A stretch of 64,000 nt of DNA, from contig JAULJL010000027.1 of the NCBI GenBank assembly GCA_030761205.1, forward strand, positions 19,718,501 through 19,782,500, written 5' to 3'. The position numbers and the translations under genes are program-made. Positions 35,204 to 48,869 of the stretch are shown piece by piece. The notes beneath the pieces are model-generated. The model saw only the letters and a program-made list of their open reading frames with translations, searched no databases and was not told the origin of the DNA. This stretch comes from Fremontodendron californicum. Taxonomy: Eukaryota > Streptophyta > Magnoliopsida > Malvales > Malvaceae. Position 1 is the stretch's first letter. Each line of letters opens with the position of its first letter.

Positions 35204-38200
35204 TGTCGCAAACTAAAAAAAAAAATAACGACGAGTCTCATCGCAAGACTTTATTATTCGTTAGGCGTGACATTAAAAAAAATCGAGGAAAAGTCGACTT
35301 AATTCCTCTAGAAAAATGAAGGTTTTGAAAATGACCTTAAAAAAGACATGGAGTCGCCACCAATCTTTTTTAGCTAGGTGTGATCGGCCACCTATTAAAA
35401 CCGGTTTTATAAAATATTTTAAAAATTAATTAAAACATTTTAAAAACCAATTTCAAGTCTGCGTTTTAAACCAGAGAAATCAAAGAAGCGGGTTCGGGAG
35501 TCGGTTACGTGTGGGGAAGGATTAGCACCCCCACAACGCCCGTATAAATCGGTACCTTATTAATCGTGTGTTATCTCAAGTCTCGGTAAAAAGTTGGTTT
35601 TAAATTTAGTATTTCAAGTTAATTCCCAATTTAAAGAAAAATAATTTCATTTTTTTTTATTGAAAATGATCCAGAATTTATAAATTCAAAATTTTCCTAT
35701 ATTCCCCAACAAACGTGGCAAAATATAGAAATTTTTATTAGTTTTGGAAAACTTTCCGAATCATTCTCTTTTTTGAAAGAAAGATATTCCTTTATTAATG
35801 ATAATTGATGATATTCCCTCCAGCAAACCCGGTAGAGAACTCATGAATTATTTTAACTCGGGAATATCTTTATATTTTTTTTATTGAAAACCATTATCCT
35901 TTTTTGAAAACATTTAAAAGGAATGAATATGTATATGCATGACATAAATAAAATGACATAGTACAGTCTAAATAATATAATGCAACCTAAATGACATGAC
36001 AAATATGAATGGTATGGCATATAATTTAAATGACATGGAATAAAATAATGCTATCATATAATATGCATGAAAATAAAAATGCAATGCATGAAATGTATTT
36101 TTTCCTTTAATTAAGGAAATCCGTATATCTAAAAAGATATCCGGCTACCTTAGGAAAATATGTCAAATTAAATATTCTAAAACCAAAATACTTTGTGATT
36201 GTTTGAAAACAATTTTGAAAAGCTTGAATTATCAATAAAAACTGGGCTAAAAATTTTAAAATGGCTCTAATTTCCTAAGTTTAAAAAATCCGGACTTGAC
36301 TACCCTTAACCCGGGACTTGAAAAACCATTTTTAGAATTTGAAAAGGCTTAGAAACCACCCTAAGTCAGTAGCTAACTCTCCTAATCAGCCTACTCTAAG
36401 TAAATTAACCAAAACAGAAAAATGGTTTTTTTTTTTTTAAATTCAATTCTGACTCCACTGTCCAGTTTTAATCCACGATTTTTTATCCTATTTTCAAAAA
36501 TTCCAAAAATTCTAAAAAAAATACTAGAGACTCAAGACATAAAAAACTACACAAGAAAAAATCGGCTTAATTTTTTGATCAAATATGAATTCCCAGAAAA
36601 ACCAGAGATGTACGAGTTTTTGGAGGAAAAAAAACTGCTTTGTTTTTCTTTAAATTCAATTCTGACACCACTGTCCAGTTTTAATCCACGATTTTTTACC
36701 CTATTTTTAAAAATTCCAAAAATTCTGAAAAACTTATTGGAGACTCAGGACATGTAAAAATACACGAGAAAAAATCGGCTTAATTGTTTGATCAAAGATG
36801 AATTCCCAGAAAAACCAGAGATGTACGAGCTTTTGGAGGAGAAAAAAAAAACTGCTTTGTTTTTCTTTAAATTCAATTCTGACACCACTGTCCAGTTTTA
36901 ATCCATGATTTTTTACCCTATTTTTAAAAATTCCAAAAATTCTGAAAAAATTATTGGAGACTCAGGACATGTAAAAATACACGAGAAAAAATCGGCTTAA
37001 TTTTCTGATCAAAGATGAATTCCCAGAAAAATCAGAAATGTACGAGTTTTTTTGAAGAAAAAAAAAGCTGAAAAAAACTGTTTTGCCAACATATTTTTTT
37101 GTCGTTGATAAAATCATTTAAAAATAAAAATAAAAATATTTGAAACTCATAAAATGACTTGAAAGCAGTAGCTAGGACTTTTTGAAAGTTAGATAAAAAT
37201 TGGCTAAGTAAAAAAAATCACAAAGGTAGAATAATCAATTTGACAAACTTAATTTTCCACAAGTGTGCTCAAGAGAGCATGACTTTGAACCATTAATTGG
37301 CTCAAGTCATTATTCAAGTGGCATGAACATGAAATGCATGAAACAATGCAGCAAACATAATGCATGAAATGCATGGATCTAAACCTAAATGTAAGGAAAA
37401 TGCATGACACAAATAATATGGCCTAGACCTAACATGAACTTGCATGGCATTTAATGTAACCTAGACCTAAGACATGCATGGCATTTTCACAAACACAAGG
37501 CATGCTTAATTCAAAAATCCAACCAAATATCATGCAAATGCATAAACCTAACAACTAGCATGACAAAAATACAACACACAATGCAAAACACATAGAGTAG
37601 CCAAATGGCCCCAAGCTTCAACAAGCATGGCATTTTCACAAACACTTGGTATGCTAGCATGAAAAACTAAGTCATAACACAAAAATCACACAAGCATTTT
37701 CACAAACACCTAATATACCAAATCTAAAACATGCTCACTAAGATATAAAACAAGAATCATGCAAAGAATCACACAAGCATTTTCACAAACACTTAATATG
37801 CTAACTCTAAAACATGCTCAAATTTAAACAACATGAAAACAGAAAATTAAAAATGCAAAAACATGATATCTAAGACATAAATGGCAACAAACAAAGCAAC
37901 CAAATTAAATATAACTTAAGAACATGAAATAACATAATATTTAAAACATAAAAAATAAAGAAAATAGCATAAACAATATGGTAAAATGAATCAAAAATAA
38001 CAACTTAAAATAAATAATGTAGGCCATTTGGCCATGGTGAGTTTATTGTAAAAACAAAATGTAAGAAAAATATACTTAAGAAAGGAAATGAAGGAAGAAC
38101 AAGAAACATTATTTTAAAATGAAAACTCACCAAGTAGCTTTTGAACGGATTAAGCTATAAACCCTCAGAGTAGCTTTTGAACGGATTAAGCCACAAACCC

Positions 38201-39990
38201 TCTCACAAGTAGCTTTTGAACGGATTAAGCTATAAACCCTCAGAGTAGCTTTTGAACGGATTAAGCTACAAACCCTCAGAGTAGCTTTTGAACGGATTAA
38301 GCTATAAACCATCAGAGTAGCTTTTGAACGGATTAAGCTACAAACCCTCTCAACAAAAACACTATGACTCACCACCCGGATAATCCTAATACAAGTGTAT
38401 AGACTATCTCACAAGGGGTAGTGGGTGATTTCAACCAAAGGCCAAGACCTCTTATTTATAAGGTGAGCACCTCCTTGGCTTGACATTACAAAGGGATGTG
38501 GGATTGGGACTTAGGCTCAAAAATGAAAATCTCTAACTTAACTCTTGATTTTTAATCACTTGATTGAAAAAAGCCTAAGCTTCCTCCTTCCTTTGGGCTT
38601 GGGCAGGCCAGCACTTCTCTTTTCCAGCCCAGCTCTGATTTTTGAAAGGCCCAAAGAAGCCCTTTTCGGTTGCTTGGGTGAAACGACCATTTTGCCCCCC
38701 GGATGCAAAATAAATATCAAACGGGCTCCAAATTCAATTTTTCTTTTTTTAATACTTCCAAAATAATAAAATATTGAGTTCTGGAAGTTTTCAAAATTAT
38801 CCGAGTCCGTTTGCTATTTATTTGGATTTTTTCTTCCCAAAATGTCCTTTTATGCCCCTACTTTTTACCATTTTTTAAACGAGCTCCAAATCAAGATTTT
38901 TCTTCACCAATCTCTTCAAAATAATTAAAAAGTGTGATTGGAAGTTTTCATAATTTTTGGAGCTCATTTGGTATTTTTTCGGGATTTATCGGCTTGAATT
39001 ACTGCATAGAAGGCCCGGGATTTGGCCATTTTGCAAACGAACTCGGAATCAAGATTTTCTTTCGCCAATCTCTTCCAAATAATTTAAAAATGAGATTTGC
39101 CAAATTTCAGAATTTTTGGAGTCCATTTTCTATTTTTCCGGGATTTATCTTTTTGAATTACTGTATTAGAAGCCCAGGATTTGGCCATTTTGCAAACGAA
39201 CTCGGAATCAAGATTTTCTTTCGCCAATCTCCTTCAAATGATTTAAGAATGAGATTGACAAATTTTTCAGAATTTTCGGAGTCCATTTGCTATTTTTCCC
39301 AAATTTTTCCAATTTTGCCCTTTAACCTTCAAAACCCGGTTTTGCTCAAAACAAGTCCGATTTTCAGATTTTCTTCAATCTGAGCCTTGGGCCATCCTTT
39401 TTAATCATTCCTCATCCATTGGGGGCTTTGGTCTTACCAAGTCGGGCCATTTCTGTGATTCTTCCCGATTTCACCGAATTCCGCTAAAAACCCTAATTCT
39501 CGGTTTTCTCCCGGATTGACTTTTATTTTGATTTTTCTTGCAAGTGACTTCTCCATTTCCCGTAGTCAGTGCTTATCTTTCATTTGGAACCTTCAATTTC
39601 GACCAGTTTGATCGTTTAAGCACTTTTCCCCAAATTTCTCGGATTAGGGTTTCTTTTCTACTGAATCTCCAAATCCCAACTTTCGAACTCCATATCTTTC
39701 AATGTAGACCTCGTATTATCAAAATTCTTTCTCCATTTTTCAATTGAACTTAAAATCTTGATTTTGAAAGTGGGTTGACTTTTTTAGTAGTTGACTTTCT
39801 GGGGTTGACTTTTTCGGGGTTGACTTTTTCGGGGTTGACTTTTTTCAAGTTTGACTTTTTGTGCTCGCCCTCTTAAACTAAGTCTCGGAGTACCACCTGC
39901 AGGATGAAAACAGTCTTTTTATACTCGGAAACATCAATATAGGAAGAAAACATACCTGTTTAGTGGCCCGGACAAAATTAGGTGTCTACA
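35204..39990 (-). repeat. 5' LTR of the Ogre-type element (4787 bp)
   Basis: Partner of the LTR at 21966-26753 at a nearly constant offset of 13,237 bp. It carries the same internal repeats. The TATA-type motif lies at 38451-38460 on the minus strand and would drive the element. Near identity of the LTRs indicates recent insertion. Confidence 0.95.
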
Positions 39991-40520
39991 CAAGGGTAAG
40001 GATATAAGTATATTTAGGCTAGGTGTAAGTTGTGGTTACCAATAAAACAGCATATTTAATGTAGGCTCAAATTGGCTCACTAGTGGGGATGTTCTCTTAG
40101 AACATTAATAATGGATGGCTGTTTGGCTCTGGTTATAATCCTAATGCCTCTATCATATTCATGTTGTCACATGTATCAATATAGTCTCAAACGGTTTAAA
40201 GCAAGTTCTAGAGAATCATGTAATCATAAGAGCACTCAATCATTATAGGCTCAAAAACTCACAAGGATGATTATACAAGTCAGATTAAGTCTAAACATGC
40301 TTCTTTCTCAATCAACATATCATATTAACATTGGCTCATAAAAAGGTTGACATCAAGCTCAATTCTCATGAAAATCTTCTCACTAATAAATCTGTTTTAG
40401 ACTTATGCAATTCATATCTCATCATTGTATTAAAAAGGAACTAAAACACACTAAAAAAAAATTAATAATAATAATAAAGACTCATAAAAAAAATAGTAGA
40501 CAAAAATAAAAGAAATCCTA
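39991..40520 (-). repeat. Family A 3' UTR, minus strand, second part (right arm of fold-back)
   Basis: It begins with the CAAGG target-site copy and continues the fragment interrupted at 21965. It ends at the equivalent of A1 position 14743, within about 18 bp of where the left arm begins (A1 14760). No gene is seen. Confidence 0.88.
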
Positions 40521-40858
40521 GCAACCAAAGATGACAACAACAACCAAAAATGGAAATAGAAATAAAAAAAGAGAAAGAAAGTTCTCTCTCCTAGAGTTTT
40601 CTGGTTAGATAAGTTGTAGGGGATTTGGGGCTCCAAATTTGGAAGGAGATAGAGGAGACAAAGGGGAAGAACATATCAAAAATGGGGACTTTTGGTATAA
40701 CAACACCCAAAAGCTAGCTATTAAGGTGGGAGAGTCTTGGTCCACATAAACTCTACAAGGAAATTCCATAATTTCCAATTTGGGATCCAAATCTCATATC
40801 TTGCAATTAGGCACATAACAGTCCACCACGCTCTATAGTCCCGGCGCCTACACGGGTT
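40521..40858 (-). mobile_element. Copia-like LTR fragment (tentative)
   Basis: On the minus strand a segment starts TGTTATGTGCCTAATTGC at 40820 and runs through ...CCTTAATAGCTAGCTTTTGGG. This layout is common in plant copia LTRs. A related copy lies at about 51950-52079 on the other side of the A' element. The rest (40521-40680) is purine-rich and unassigned. Confidence 0.45.
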
Positions 40859-41073
40859 GGCTTTGCGCTAGCTTAATCTAGCCCCGGGCAAACACTGCAA
40901 TACTGACGTCACCATCTGAGCCGTGAAGGCTAGCTTTGCGCTAGTTTATTCTAGTATAGGACGAATACTGCAATACCGATGTTACTACCCATGTTACGCA
41001 GTCTGGCTTTGCGCTAGATTATCTACCCTCGGGCGAACAACGAAATACCGACGTCACCACTCGCGTCGCACGT
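40859..41073. repeat. Three-copy 73-bp GC-rich tandem repeat
   Basis: CTTTGCGCTAG recurs at 40861, 40934 and 41007, an exact 73-bp spacing. Each unit continues with ACTGCAATAC-like and GACGTCACCA-like text. It is much richer in G/C and CpG than its surroundings and ends exactly where the A' LTR begins. Confidence 0.85.
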
Positions 41074-42877
41074 TGATGCACCCAAAAGAGTGTATCTTAT
41101 TTAACTTTGCACTTAAAAAGAATCAATTGTAGAGTATAGTGATTAGCAAGGGTCGAGTCCTCAGGGATTGGGTTTTAATTTATAAGTTAATAGTTTATCA
41201 CTTAAAAACAAGTAAATAAAAGTAAAGGGGATTTTGAGATTAGATTTAAACTAAAGTTAACAATAAGAATGAGAAAATAAGTAATTAAGAAGAACCAAAT
41301 ATGAGAAATATGGTTAAGGTTTTATTCTCCACCACTAGACATCATTAAGAATCAATTTCATATCTATCAACATCAATTAACTATCAAAGTTAACAACCGT
41401 AGATAACAACAAGTTTTGTTACCCCAATCTTTTCTTAGTTCGTCGTTAAATAGAACAAAATTGCTATTTAATCTATAATTATCAAACAACCTAGAATAAG
41501 ATCTCTAAGTTCAATTTAATAGAAGCTTTATGATGAGAAAGATAGGTTGATCTAAGCAACAAACACAAAAGCTTGGATTGTTCAACTTAGGTTATGTTCC
41601 ACTTTGCAATTATTGAAAACTTGACCATAATCATTAATCACAAATTGCTACTTATGAATAGGAAATCAAGACAATTACACGGATCAAGACTTCTAAACTA
41701 GCATTAGACAATTATCAAGATTTGTCTAGTTGGCCACCTAAACAAATCAAAACATCATCATGAACAATTTTAATGGAAGAACATAAGCAACTTTGATAGA
41801 AAACAATGATAGATAGATTCTGAAAATTAATTACATAACATATTTAGGGCTTTGAAATCACCCTTAACCAAATAAAAGTTTAGCCTAGCATAGGCATTGT
41901 AAACATAAACATAAAATTAAAGAGAACCTAATAAGAAAATAAAAGAAAGAAAGAAGAAGAAGAAGAATAATATTAATTATCCAGCCTCTTGCTCTCTCAA
42001 AAACAAAGAAACAAAGAAGAAATCAGAACTCTAATGCTTGGAGAACTGTATTTTCGTTTGCCCCTTTGTTTTCTATTTATAGGCAATAGCTAGGGCATCA
42101 AACAAGTGAATTTCAACTCTCTCCCTTCAATAAATGCCAACTTGTGTCTAAAATTAAGGAAAGGTGGTTGAGTTTTGTGTTTTAAGGAAAGAAGGAATAT
42201 TTGGAAGCCAAGGTTTTAATAAAGTAGGAAAGTCTTAGTCAAAGCACTCTTTATTGAGGAGAGATTACAAACTTGCAGCCAAAGTAAGTGTAAGAAAGGA
42301 AAGTCATGGTTGATTTAATTCTCCTACTTTGACTAGGATTAGCTTTAAGGAAAGATTCTTGCAATTAATGCAATTAATGCAAGTTGACAGCCACTAATCC
42401 TTCTTTGACAAGGATAAACATAAATGTCAGCTAGGGTATTAAGAAAAAAATGTGATTTGCGGCTAGGGTTTTTTCTGCCACTAGGGTTGTTGAGAGAGAT
42501 ATTCCAATGCCGATTTGGATGACCATTTCTTATCCGGTTTAGGCCCATGACCAACCGTTGGAAAGGTAATTAAGTGATCTTCAAAAGTCAAGAAGGAAGT
42601 TTCTTCGAATAAAGACTCTAACATTATGTTTTCTTAGCAACAAGCTCCAGAGGTCAAATATGTCTTCTTGCTTTACACCAAGAATTTGACTCCCAAGTCT
42701 TTTTCCATCTTGTGATTTTGTAAGCTCTTTAACATCCTAATTGACATATTTTGAATTTATCTCTTCCAAAATACCTACAAAGCATAAAAACCTAGTAAAA
42801 TGTTAAGGAACTTAAGAATCAAAACACAAAGTATAAGGAAATTAAATAGGAAAATGCATGAAATTAAGCACTTATCA
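41074..42877 (-). repeat. 3' LTR of A' (1804 bp)
   Basis: Outer end GGGTGCATCA-type, inner end TGATAAGTGC. It is recognisably related to family A in the U5 half but differs in U3 and lacks the GGCTGGTTATACCGCC subrepeats. TATAAATAG is on the minus strand at 42074-42082. The polypurine tract AAGTGTGGGGGAGTT directly follows at 42878. Confidence 0.88.
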
Positions 42878-44533
42878 AACTCCCCCACACTTAATCTTTT
42901 GCTAGTCCTCAAGCAAAAATCAAATAGAGACAAAGTAATAAAACCTAATCTAATCCTTTTTCAATACAAATTAGAGACAATCATTGGACAAGTCTTATAA
43001 ACTAATCAATAGCTTAAAGAGTTTCACAAAAAATCATGCTTGATAGTAAATGATTTGAGTTAAGCTAAAATTAACATAACATATCTCAATCAAAATAGTG
43101 CATGTTCAAAATTAATCTCAACTTCTCACATGGGATACCCTCATGATTTTCACTCTTTAAAGTAGTGGTGACGTGTTTACACTTAATCAATCTCAAGAAA
43201 ACAGTTTCTACCATATGCTTGCTTGTCCACCTATTCTCCACTACTTAGATCATGCAACTTCATGAATCAAGAGGTCTTTATGCAAGGTTATAATGGGGCC
43301 AAGGGGTAATAATGTGGCTAAAGAATAAAAGATAAAGGATATTACAAAAGTTCCAAAGATTTTATAGAGTTTAGAAACATAATAAGATTCATACAAAGAA
43401 ACTTCTCAAAACTCTTTACAAGACATAATCACATAGGCCGAATATTCATGTTGGTCCTTTTCTTCATTCTAAACAACTTTGTAACATCTTTTTCTTTTTC
43501 CACAATTTAAAGAGATGACTCATATTCTTTTCTTTTTTTAATTTTTTTTCACATAGGAATGTATTTGGCAATATTCCCTTTCTTTTTCTCTTGACTTTTC
43601 TTTTCTTTTCCCCCACACTTATTTCTTGTTTCTAACCCAAATTTTCAATAGATCTTCCTTGTCTTTGCAATGTCTCAAAACATGCTAATTCATCTTTAGA
43701 ACAAGGGTAAAGATATAAATAAGTATATTTAGGTTAGGGACAAGTTATGGTTACCAAAGAAATAGCTTATTCAATGTAGGCTCAAATTGGTTCACTAAGG
43801 AGGATGTTCTCTTGGAACATCAATAAGGGATGGTTGTTTGGCCCTTGTTAAAAATCCTAATGCCTCTGTCATATTCATATTGTCACATGCATCAATATAG
43901 TCTCAACAAGGTTTAAAGCAAGTTTTAGAGAATCATGTAATCATAAGAGCACTCAAGAAAGAAATTAGATTGATATGTATAATGCATCAATTATATAGAC
44001 TCAAAAACTCACAAGAATGATTATAGAAGTCAGATTTAAGTCTAAACATGCTTCTTTTCAATCTACATATCATCTTAACATTGACTCAAAAACTCACAAG
44101 AATGATTATACAAGTCAGATTTAACTCACAAGAATGATATCAAGCTTAATTCCCATGAAAATCTTCTCACTAATAAATCAGTTTTAGACTTATGCAATTC
44201 ATATGTCATCATAGTATTGAAAGTAACTAAAACACACTCAAAACAACATAAAAAGACTCAAAAACAAAACACTCTACATAAAATCCTAAATACTTCCCCC
44301 CACACTTAATTTTTACATTATCCTCAATGTAATGCTATTATCCCCCAATGCAAGAATTATATGTAAGAGAAAAGAACTACTAAACAAAATAAAAGAAAAA
44401 CAATAAAAGATAAAATGATGGAGAGTAAGGAATATGCAAATCCGATTATAATAGATGCTCTCCATCCTTTTGGGTTGCCTCCCAAGAAGCGCTTGGTTTA
44501 TTGTCCTCAGCCTGACTTAGACCCATGCCATTA
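42878..44533 (-). other. 3' UTR of A', without cargo
   Basis: It aligns with A1 on both sides of the cargo: pol end to about 12575, then 14650 onward. The aligned parts are joined directly, with no Cys-cluster ORF and no LOG. It keeps the hairpin (44313-44332) and the AAGTGTGGGGGG motifs. No gene is seen. Confidence 0.8.
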
Positions 44534-46998
44534 TTATTCAACATAATTTGGCTCACAGAGTGGTAACTCCTCCATATCTTGTATTTTGAAAGTGCTCATA
44601 GTGAGGCTTCAATCGATGACCATTCACTTTGAATGCCTTATCTGTTTTTGGGATTTGGATTTCAACTGCCCCATTAGTAAACACATTAGTAATAATAAAA
44701 GGTCCAACCCAACGAGAACGTAACTTACTTGGAAATAACTTAAGGCGTGAATGGAAGAGAAGAACTTTTTGTCCAACAACAAAGTCCTTTCCTGATATCA
44801 TCTTGTCATGGAATGCCTTAGTCTTTTCCTTGTAAATCCTAGAATTCTCATAGGCATCATTCCTTATCTCCTCTAATTCTTGTAGGTCTAGTTTTCTTTG
44901 CTTACCTGCCTCATCCATCTCCATGTTGCATTGTTTGATAGCCCAATATGCCTTATGTTCTAATTCAACCAGAGGATGACAAGGCTTACCATAAACAAGT
45001 CAATAAGGAGACATACCAATGGGTGTCTTATATGATGTTCTATAAGCCCAAAGTGCATCATCAATTCGTGAACTCCAATCCTTCCTATTTGGATTAACTA
45101 TCTTTTCAAGGATGGACTTGACTTCTCGGTTTGACACTTCAGCTTGCCCATTAGTTTGAGGATGGTATGAGGTGGAGACCTTGTATGTGATGTTATACTT
45201 CCTCAAAAGTGCTTCCATAGTCCGATTGCAAAAGTGAGTACCTCTATCGCTGATTATGGCCTTTGGTGTTCCAAACCTAGCAAAGATGTTAGTCTTGACA
45301 AAATCTGAAACAACTTTAGAGTCATTAGTCCTAGTGGATTTTGCTTCCACCCACTTTGAAACATAATCAACGGCAAGTAAAATATAAAGATTACCAAAAG
45401 AAAGGGGAAAAGGTCCAATGAAATCCATGCCCCATACATCAAAAATTTTAGCAATAAGTATTGGAGTTTAAGGAATTTGATTTCTAGCACCTAAGTTACC
45501 TGTTCTTTGGCAATGATCACATGACTTGCAAAAGAGGTATGCATCTTTGAACATAGTAGGCCAATAAAATCCAGAATCAAGAACTTTCATGGCTATTCTT
45601 TTGGATCCAAAGTGTCCTCCACATGCATAAGAGTGACAAAAGGTGAGAATAGATTGATATTCAGATTCGAGTACACACCTTCTTATAATCTAATCGGAGC
45701 AATGCTTCCAAAGGTAAGGATCATCCCATATGTAGTATTTGGCATCACTCTTGATCTTATTTCTTCGAGCTTGTGTCAACTCTTGTGGCAACTTCTTGGT
45801 AACTAAGTAATTAACAATATCGGCATACAAGGAGTTGTACTTATAAAAAGAAGTTGCTCATCCAGAAAGTTCTCATTCAAGGGTAGTGCATCCTCTTCAT
45901 GAACTAAACGGCTAAGATGGTCCGCAACCAGGTTGTCACTACCTCTCTTATCTTTTATCTCCAAATCAAACTCTTGTAAGAGAAGTATCCATCTAATCAG
46001 CCTTGGTTTGGCCCTCTTCTTAGTGAGTAAGTACCTAAAGGCTGCATGGTCATAAAATACAATTATTTTAGTACCAATTAAATAAGATCGAAATTTTTCT
46101 AAAGCAAATACAACAGCCAAAAGTTCTTTTTCAGTAGTGGAATAGTTTAATTGAGCATCATTAAGAGTTCGGGAGGCATAATAAATGGCATGTGAGGCTT
46201 TGCCAACATGTTGGCCCAAAACAGCTCCAATGGCATAGTCACTAGCTTCACACATGATTTCAAAAGGTACATTCCAATCTGGTGGTTGCATGATAGGAGC
46301 TGATGTTAAGTCCCTTCAATGTTTCAAACGCCTCTTTGCATTTATCATCAAAATGGAAAACCACATCTTTTTCTAGTAGCTTGCAAAGAGGTAATGTGAT
46401 CTTTGAGAAGTCTTTGATAAATCTCCTATAGAAACCTGCATGTCCAAGAAAAGAACGAACCTCTCTCACATTTGTGGGAGGTGGTAAAGAATGCATAATA
46501 TCTATTTTAGATTTATCAACCTCTATCCCTCTAGAAGAAATAACATGGCCTAAAACTATTCCTTGTTCTACCATAAAGTGACATTTTTCCCAATTCAAAA
46601 CAAGGTTAGTTTCCATGCATCTTTCAAGTACAAGTGTAAGGTTCTCTAGACATCTATCAATAGAATCACCATAGACACTAAAATCATCCATAAACACTTC
46701 TATGATGTTCTCTACATAATTTGAAAATATGCTAACCATACACATTAGGAATGTAGCTGGTGCATTACAAAGATCAAATGGCGTACGCCGATATGCAAAA
46801 GTACCAAATGACATGTGAATGTTGTTTTCTCTTGGTCCTCTGAAGTAATGACAAATCTGATTATAACCTGAAAAACCATCAAGAAAACAATAATGAGAAT
46901 GGCCAGCTAACCTTTTAAGCATTTGATCAATAAAAGGTAAAGGAAAGTGGTCTTTACGAGTTATGGAATTAAGTTTTCGATAATCAATACACACTCGC
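44534..46998 (-). pseudogene. pol remnant of A' (RT, RNase H, integrase)
   Basis: It reads on minus from RT VCIDYRKLN through FMDD, RNase H (CEASDYAIGAVLG, where the first Asp of CDAS is Glu), the integrase core and the GPF module. Damage includes compensated frameshifts after FSGYNQI (near 46850), a frameshift near 46300 between RT and RNase H, stops near 45693 and 45001, and a frameshift before the original stop at 44534. The 5' part of pol and gag are cut off at 46998. It is non-functional and clearly older than A1-A3. Confidence 0.9.
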
Positions 46999-48869
46999 TG
47001 ATGCACCCAAAAGAGTGTATCTTATTTAACCTTGCACTAAAAAGATCAATTGTAAGTATAATGATTAGCAAGGGTCGAGTCCTCAGGGATTGGGTTTTAA
47101 TCTATGAGTTATTAGTTTATAACTTACGTTCAAAGAAAACAATAAAAGAAAAGGGGTTTTTGAAGCCAAATTTAAACTAAAGTAAATAATAAGAATAAGA
47201 TGCAAGGCGGTATAACCAGCCAATAAAAATATATATACTAAATTAGGCGGTATAACCAGCCAATAAAAATATATATACTAAATTAGGCGGTATAACCAGC
47301 CAATAAAAATAAAACAAAGTTAATATACAAATTAGGCGGTATAACCAGCCAATAAAAATAAATATACTTTTAAAAATAAGCAAACTAGAAAAGTAAGAAA
47401 ACAAGTAAGTAAGAAGAATCAAATATGAAAAATATGGTTAAGGTTTCATTCTCCACCACTAGACATCATTAAGAATCAATTTCAAATCTATCAATATCAA
47501 CCAACTATCAAAGTTAACAACCGTAGATAACAACAAGCTCTGTTATCCCAATCTTTCCTTAGTTTGTCGTTAAATAGAACAAGCTCTCTATTTAATCTCT
47601 AACCATTAAACAACCTAGAATAAGCTCTCTAAATTCAATTTAATGGCAGCTTTATGATGAGAAAGATAGGTTGATCTAAGCAACAAACACATAAGCTCGG
47701 ATTGTTCAACTTAGGTTATGTTCCACTTTGCAATTATTGAAAACTTGACCATAATCATTAATCACAAATTGCCACTTATGAATAGGAAATCAAGACAATT
47801 ACACGGATCAAGACTCTTAGACTAGCAATAGATAATTATCAAGATCTATCTAGTTGTACACCTAAATAAATCAAGACAACATCATGAACAATTCTTGTAG
47901 AAGAACATAAGAACCTTTGATAGAAAATTAATGATAGATAGAATCTGAAAATCAATCACAAAACATGTCTAGGGCTTTGAAATCACCCTTAACCAAATAG
48001 AAGTTTAGCCTAGCATAGGCATTGTAAACATAAACATAAAATTAAAGAGAATCTAAGAAGGAAATAAAAGAAAGAAAGAAGAAGAAGAAAATAAAGAAAA
48101 AGAAAACTAGAGAAAAGAAAGAAGAAGAAAACTTAGAGAATTTTATTACAATGGCTAATATCCTACCAATGTACAATCTCCCTTACAATCATCCAAGGCC
48201 CTCTATTTATACACATTTTGGAGAGCTAAATGACAAGAGACAAGCTTTATAAATTTCAAAGGTAGGTATAATAGGTGGGTGCATTTTTCTAACAATTTTC
48301 GTCATATTGTATGACAATTCTGATCAGCCCGCTTGATGGTTGATTTTGTCAATGTTGGAGGCTTGATCTGATCAAATGGTATATTAGAAAATTGTTCCCC
48401 TATCAGTGTGTGATCCATAGCCGTTGGAATCAGCTTATTTGCTGATGTGGATCAGAAGATATGGTCAAAATACCAAAACTGGTCAGCACAGACGTCATTG
48501 CACATCAGCCAACTTGATGGTTGATTTCGCTAGGGAAAACGACTCCGTTTCAAGAAGTGTAAAGCATGAAAAAGATAGATATGCCTCTTAGCTTTGCACT
48601 GTAAATATTTCAGCCTTAATGCTTCAGTGAAACTCCAGATATAGCTGATATGGCAAAAGGTGTCGGAACTGGAACTAAACTGAATTTGCCCTTAATTGTT
48701 GATTTAACCTAGTAATCTGAAATCACTCAAAGAAACTCATAAAAAAACACCAAATTACATAAAAATATAAAAGATCATAAACACAATTAGACTAAGCAAT
48801 AATAACTCGTATTTGACACAAAACAATAATAAAACATAACTAAAAACTATATAATTATACGAGTTATCA
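46999..48869 (-). repeat. LTR of A2 (1871 bp)
   Basis: Full-length young-type LTR, minus strand, with four subrepeats and TATAAATAG at 48203-48211. The left flank is CTCGC (46994-46998) of A' RT; a matching right flank was not found. Confidence 0.92.

Larger units (their letters stand above)
21966..39990 (-). mobile_element. Tat/Ogre-type LTR retrotransposon, gag-only, 18.0 kb
   Basis: The two LTRs (21966-26753 and 35204-39990) are nearly identical with TG...CA ends, flanked by a perfect 5-bp duplication CAAGG (21961-21965 and 39991-39995). Orientation is minus: primer-binding site TGGCGACTCCACTGGGGA at 35183-35200, gag at 31419-32876, and polypurine tract CCAAAGAGGGGCAGC at 26754-26768. No protease, RT, RNase H or integrase was found in the 8.45-kb interior, so it would depend on another element's Pol. 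LTR size, gag type, primer site and 3' tandem repeats point to the Tat/Ogre lineage. Confidence 0.92.
41074..46998 (-). mobile_element. Older Athila-type element A' (3' LTR, 3' UTR and 3' part of pol)
   Basis: A diverged family A subfamily whose LTR begins TGATAAGTGC on the minus strand. Order on minus: pol remnant (46998-44534), short 3' UTR, polypurine tract, LTR. It is interrupted at 46998, inside RT, by element A2. The region beyond A2 (gag start, primer site and a 308-bp LTR remnant at 51226-51914) may be its 5' end. It has no cargo module between integrase and LTR. Confidence 0.8.
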
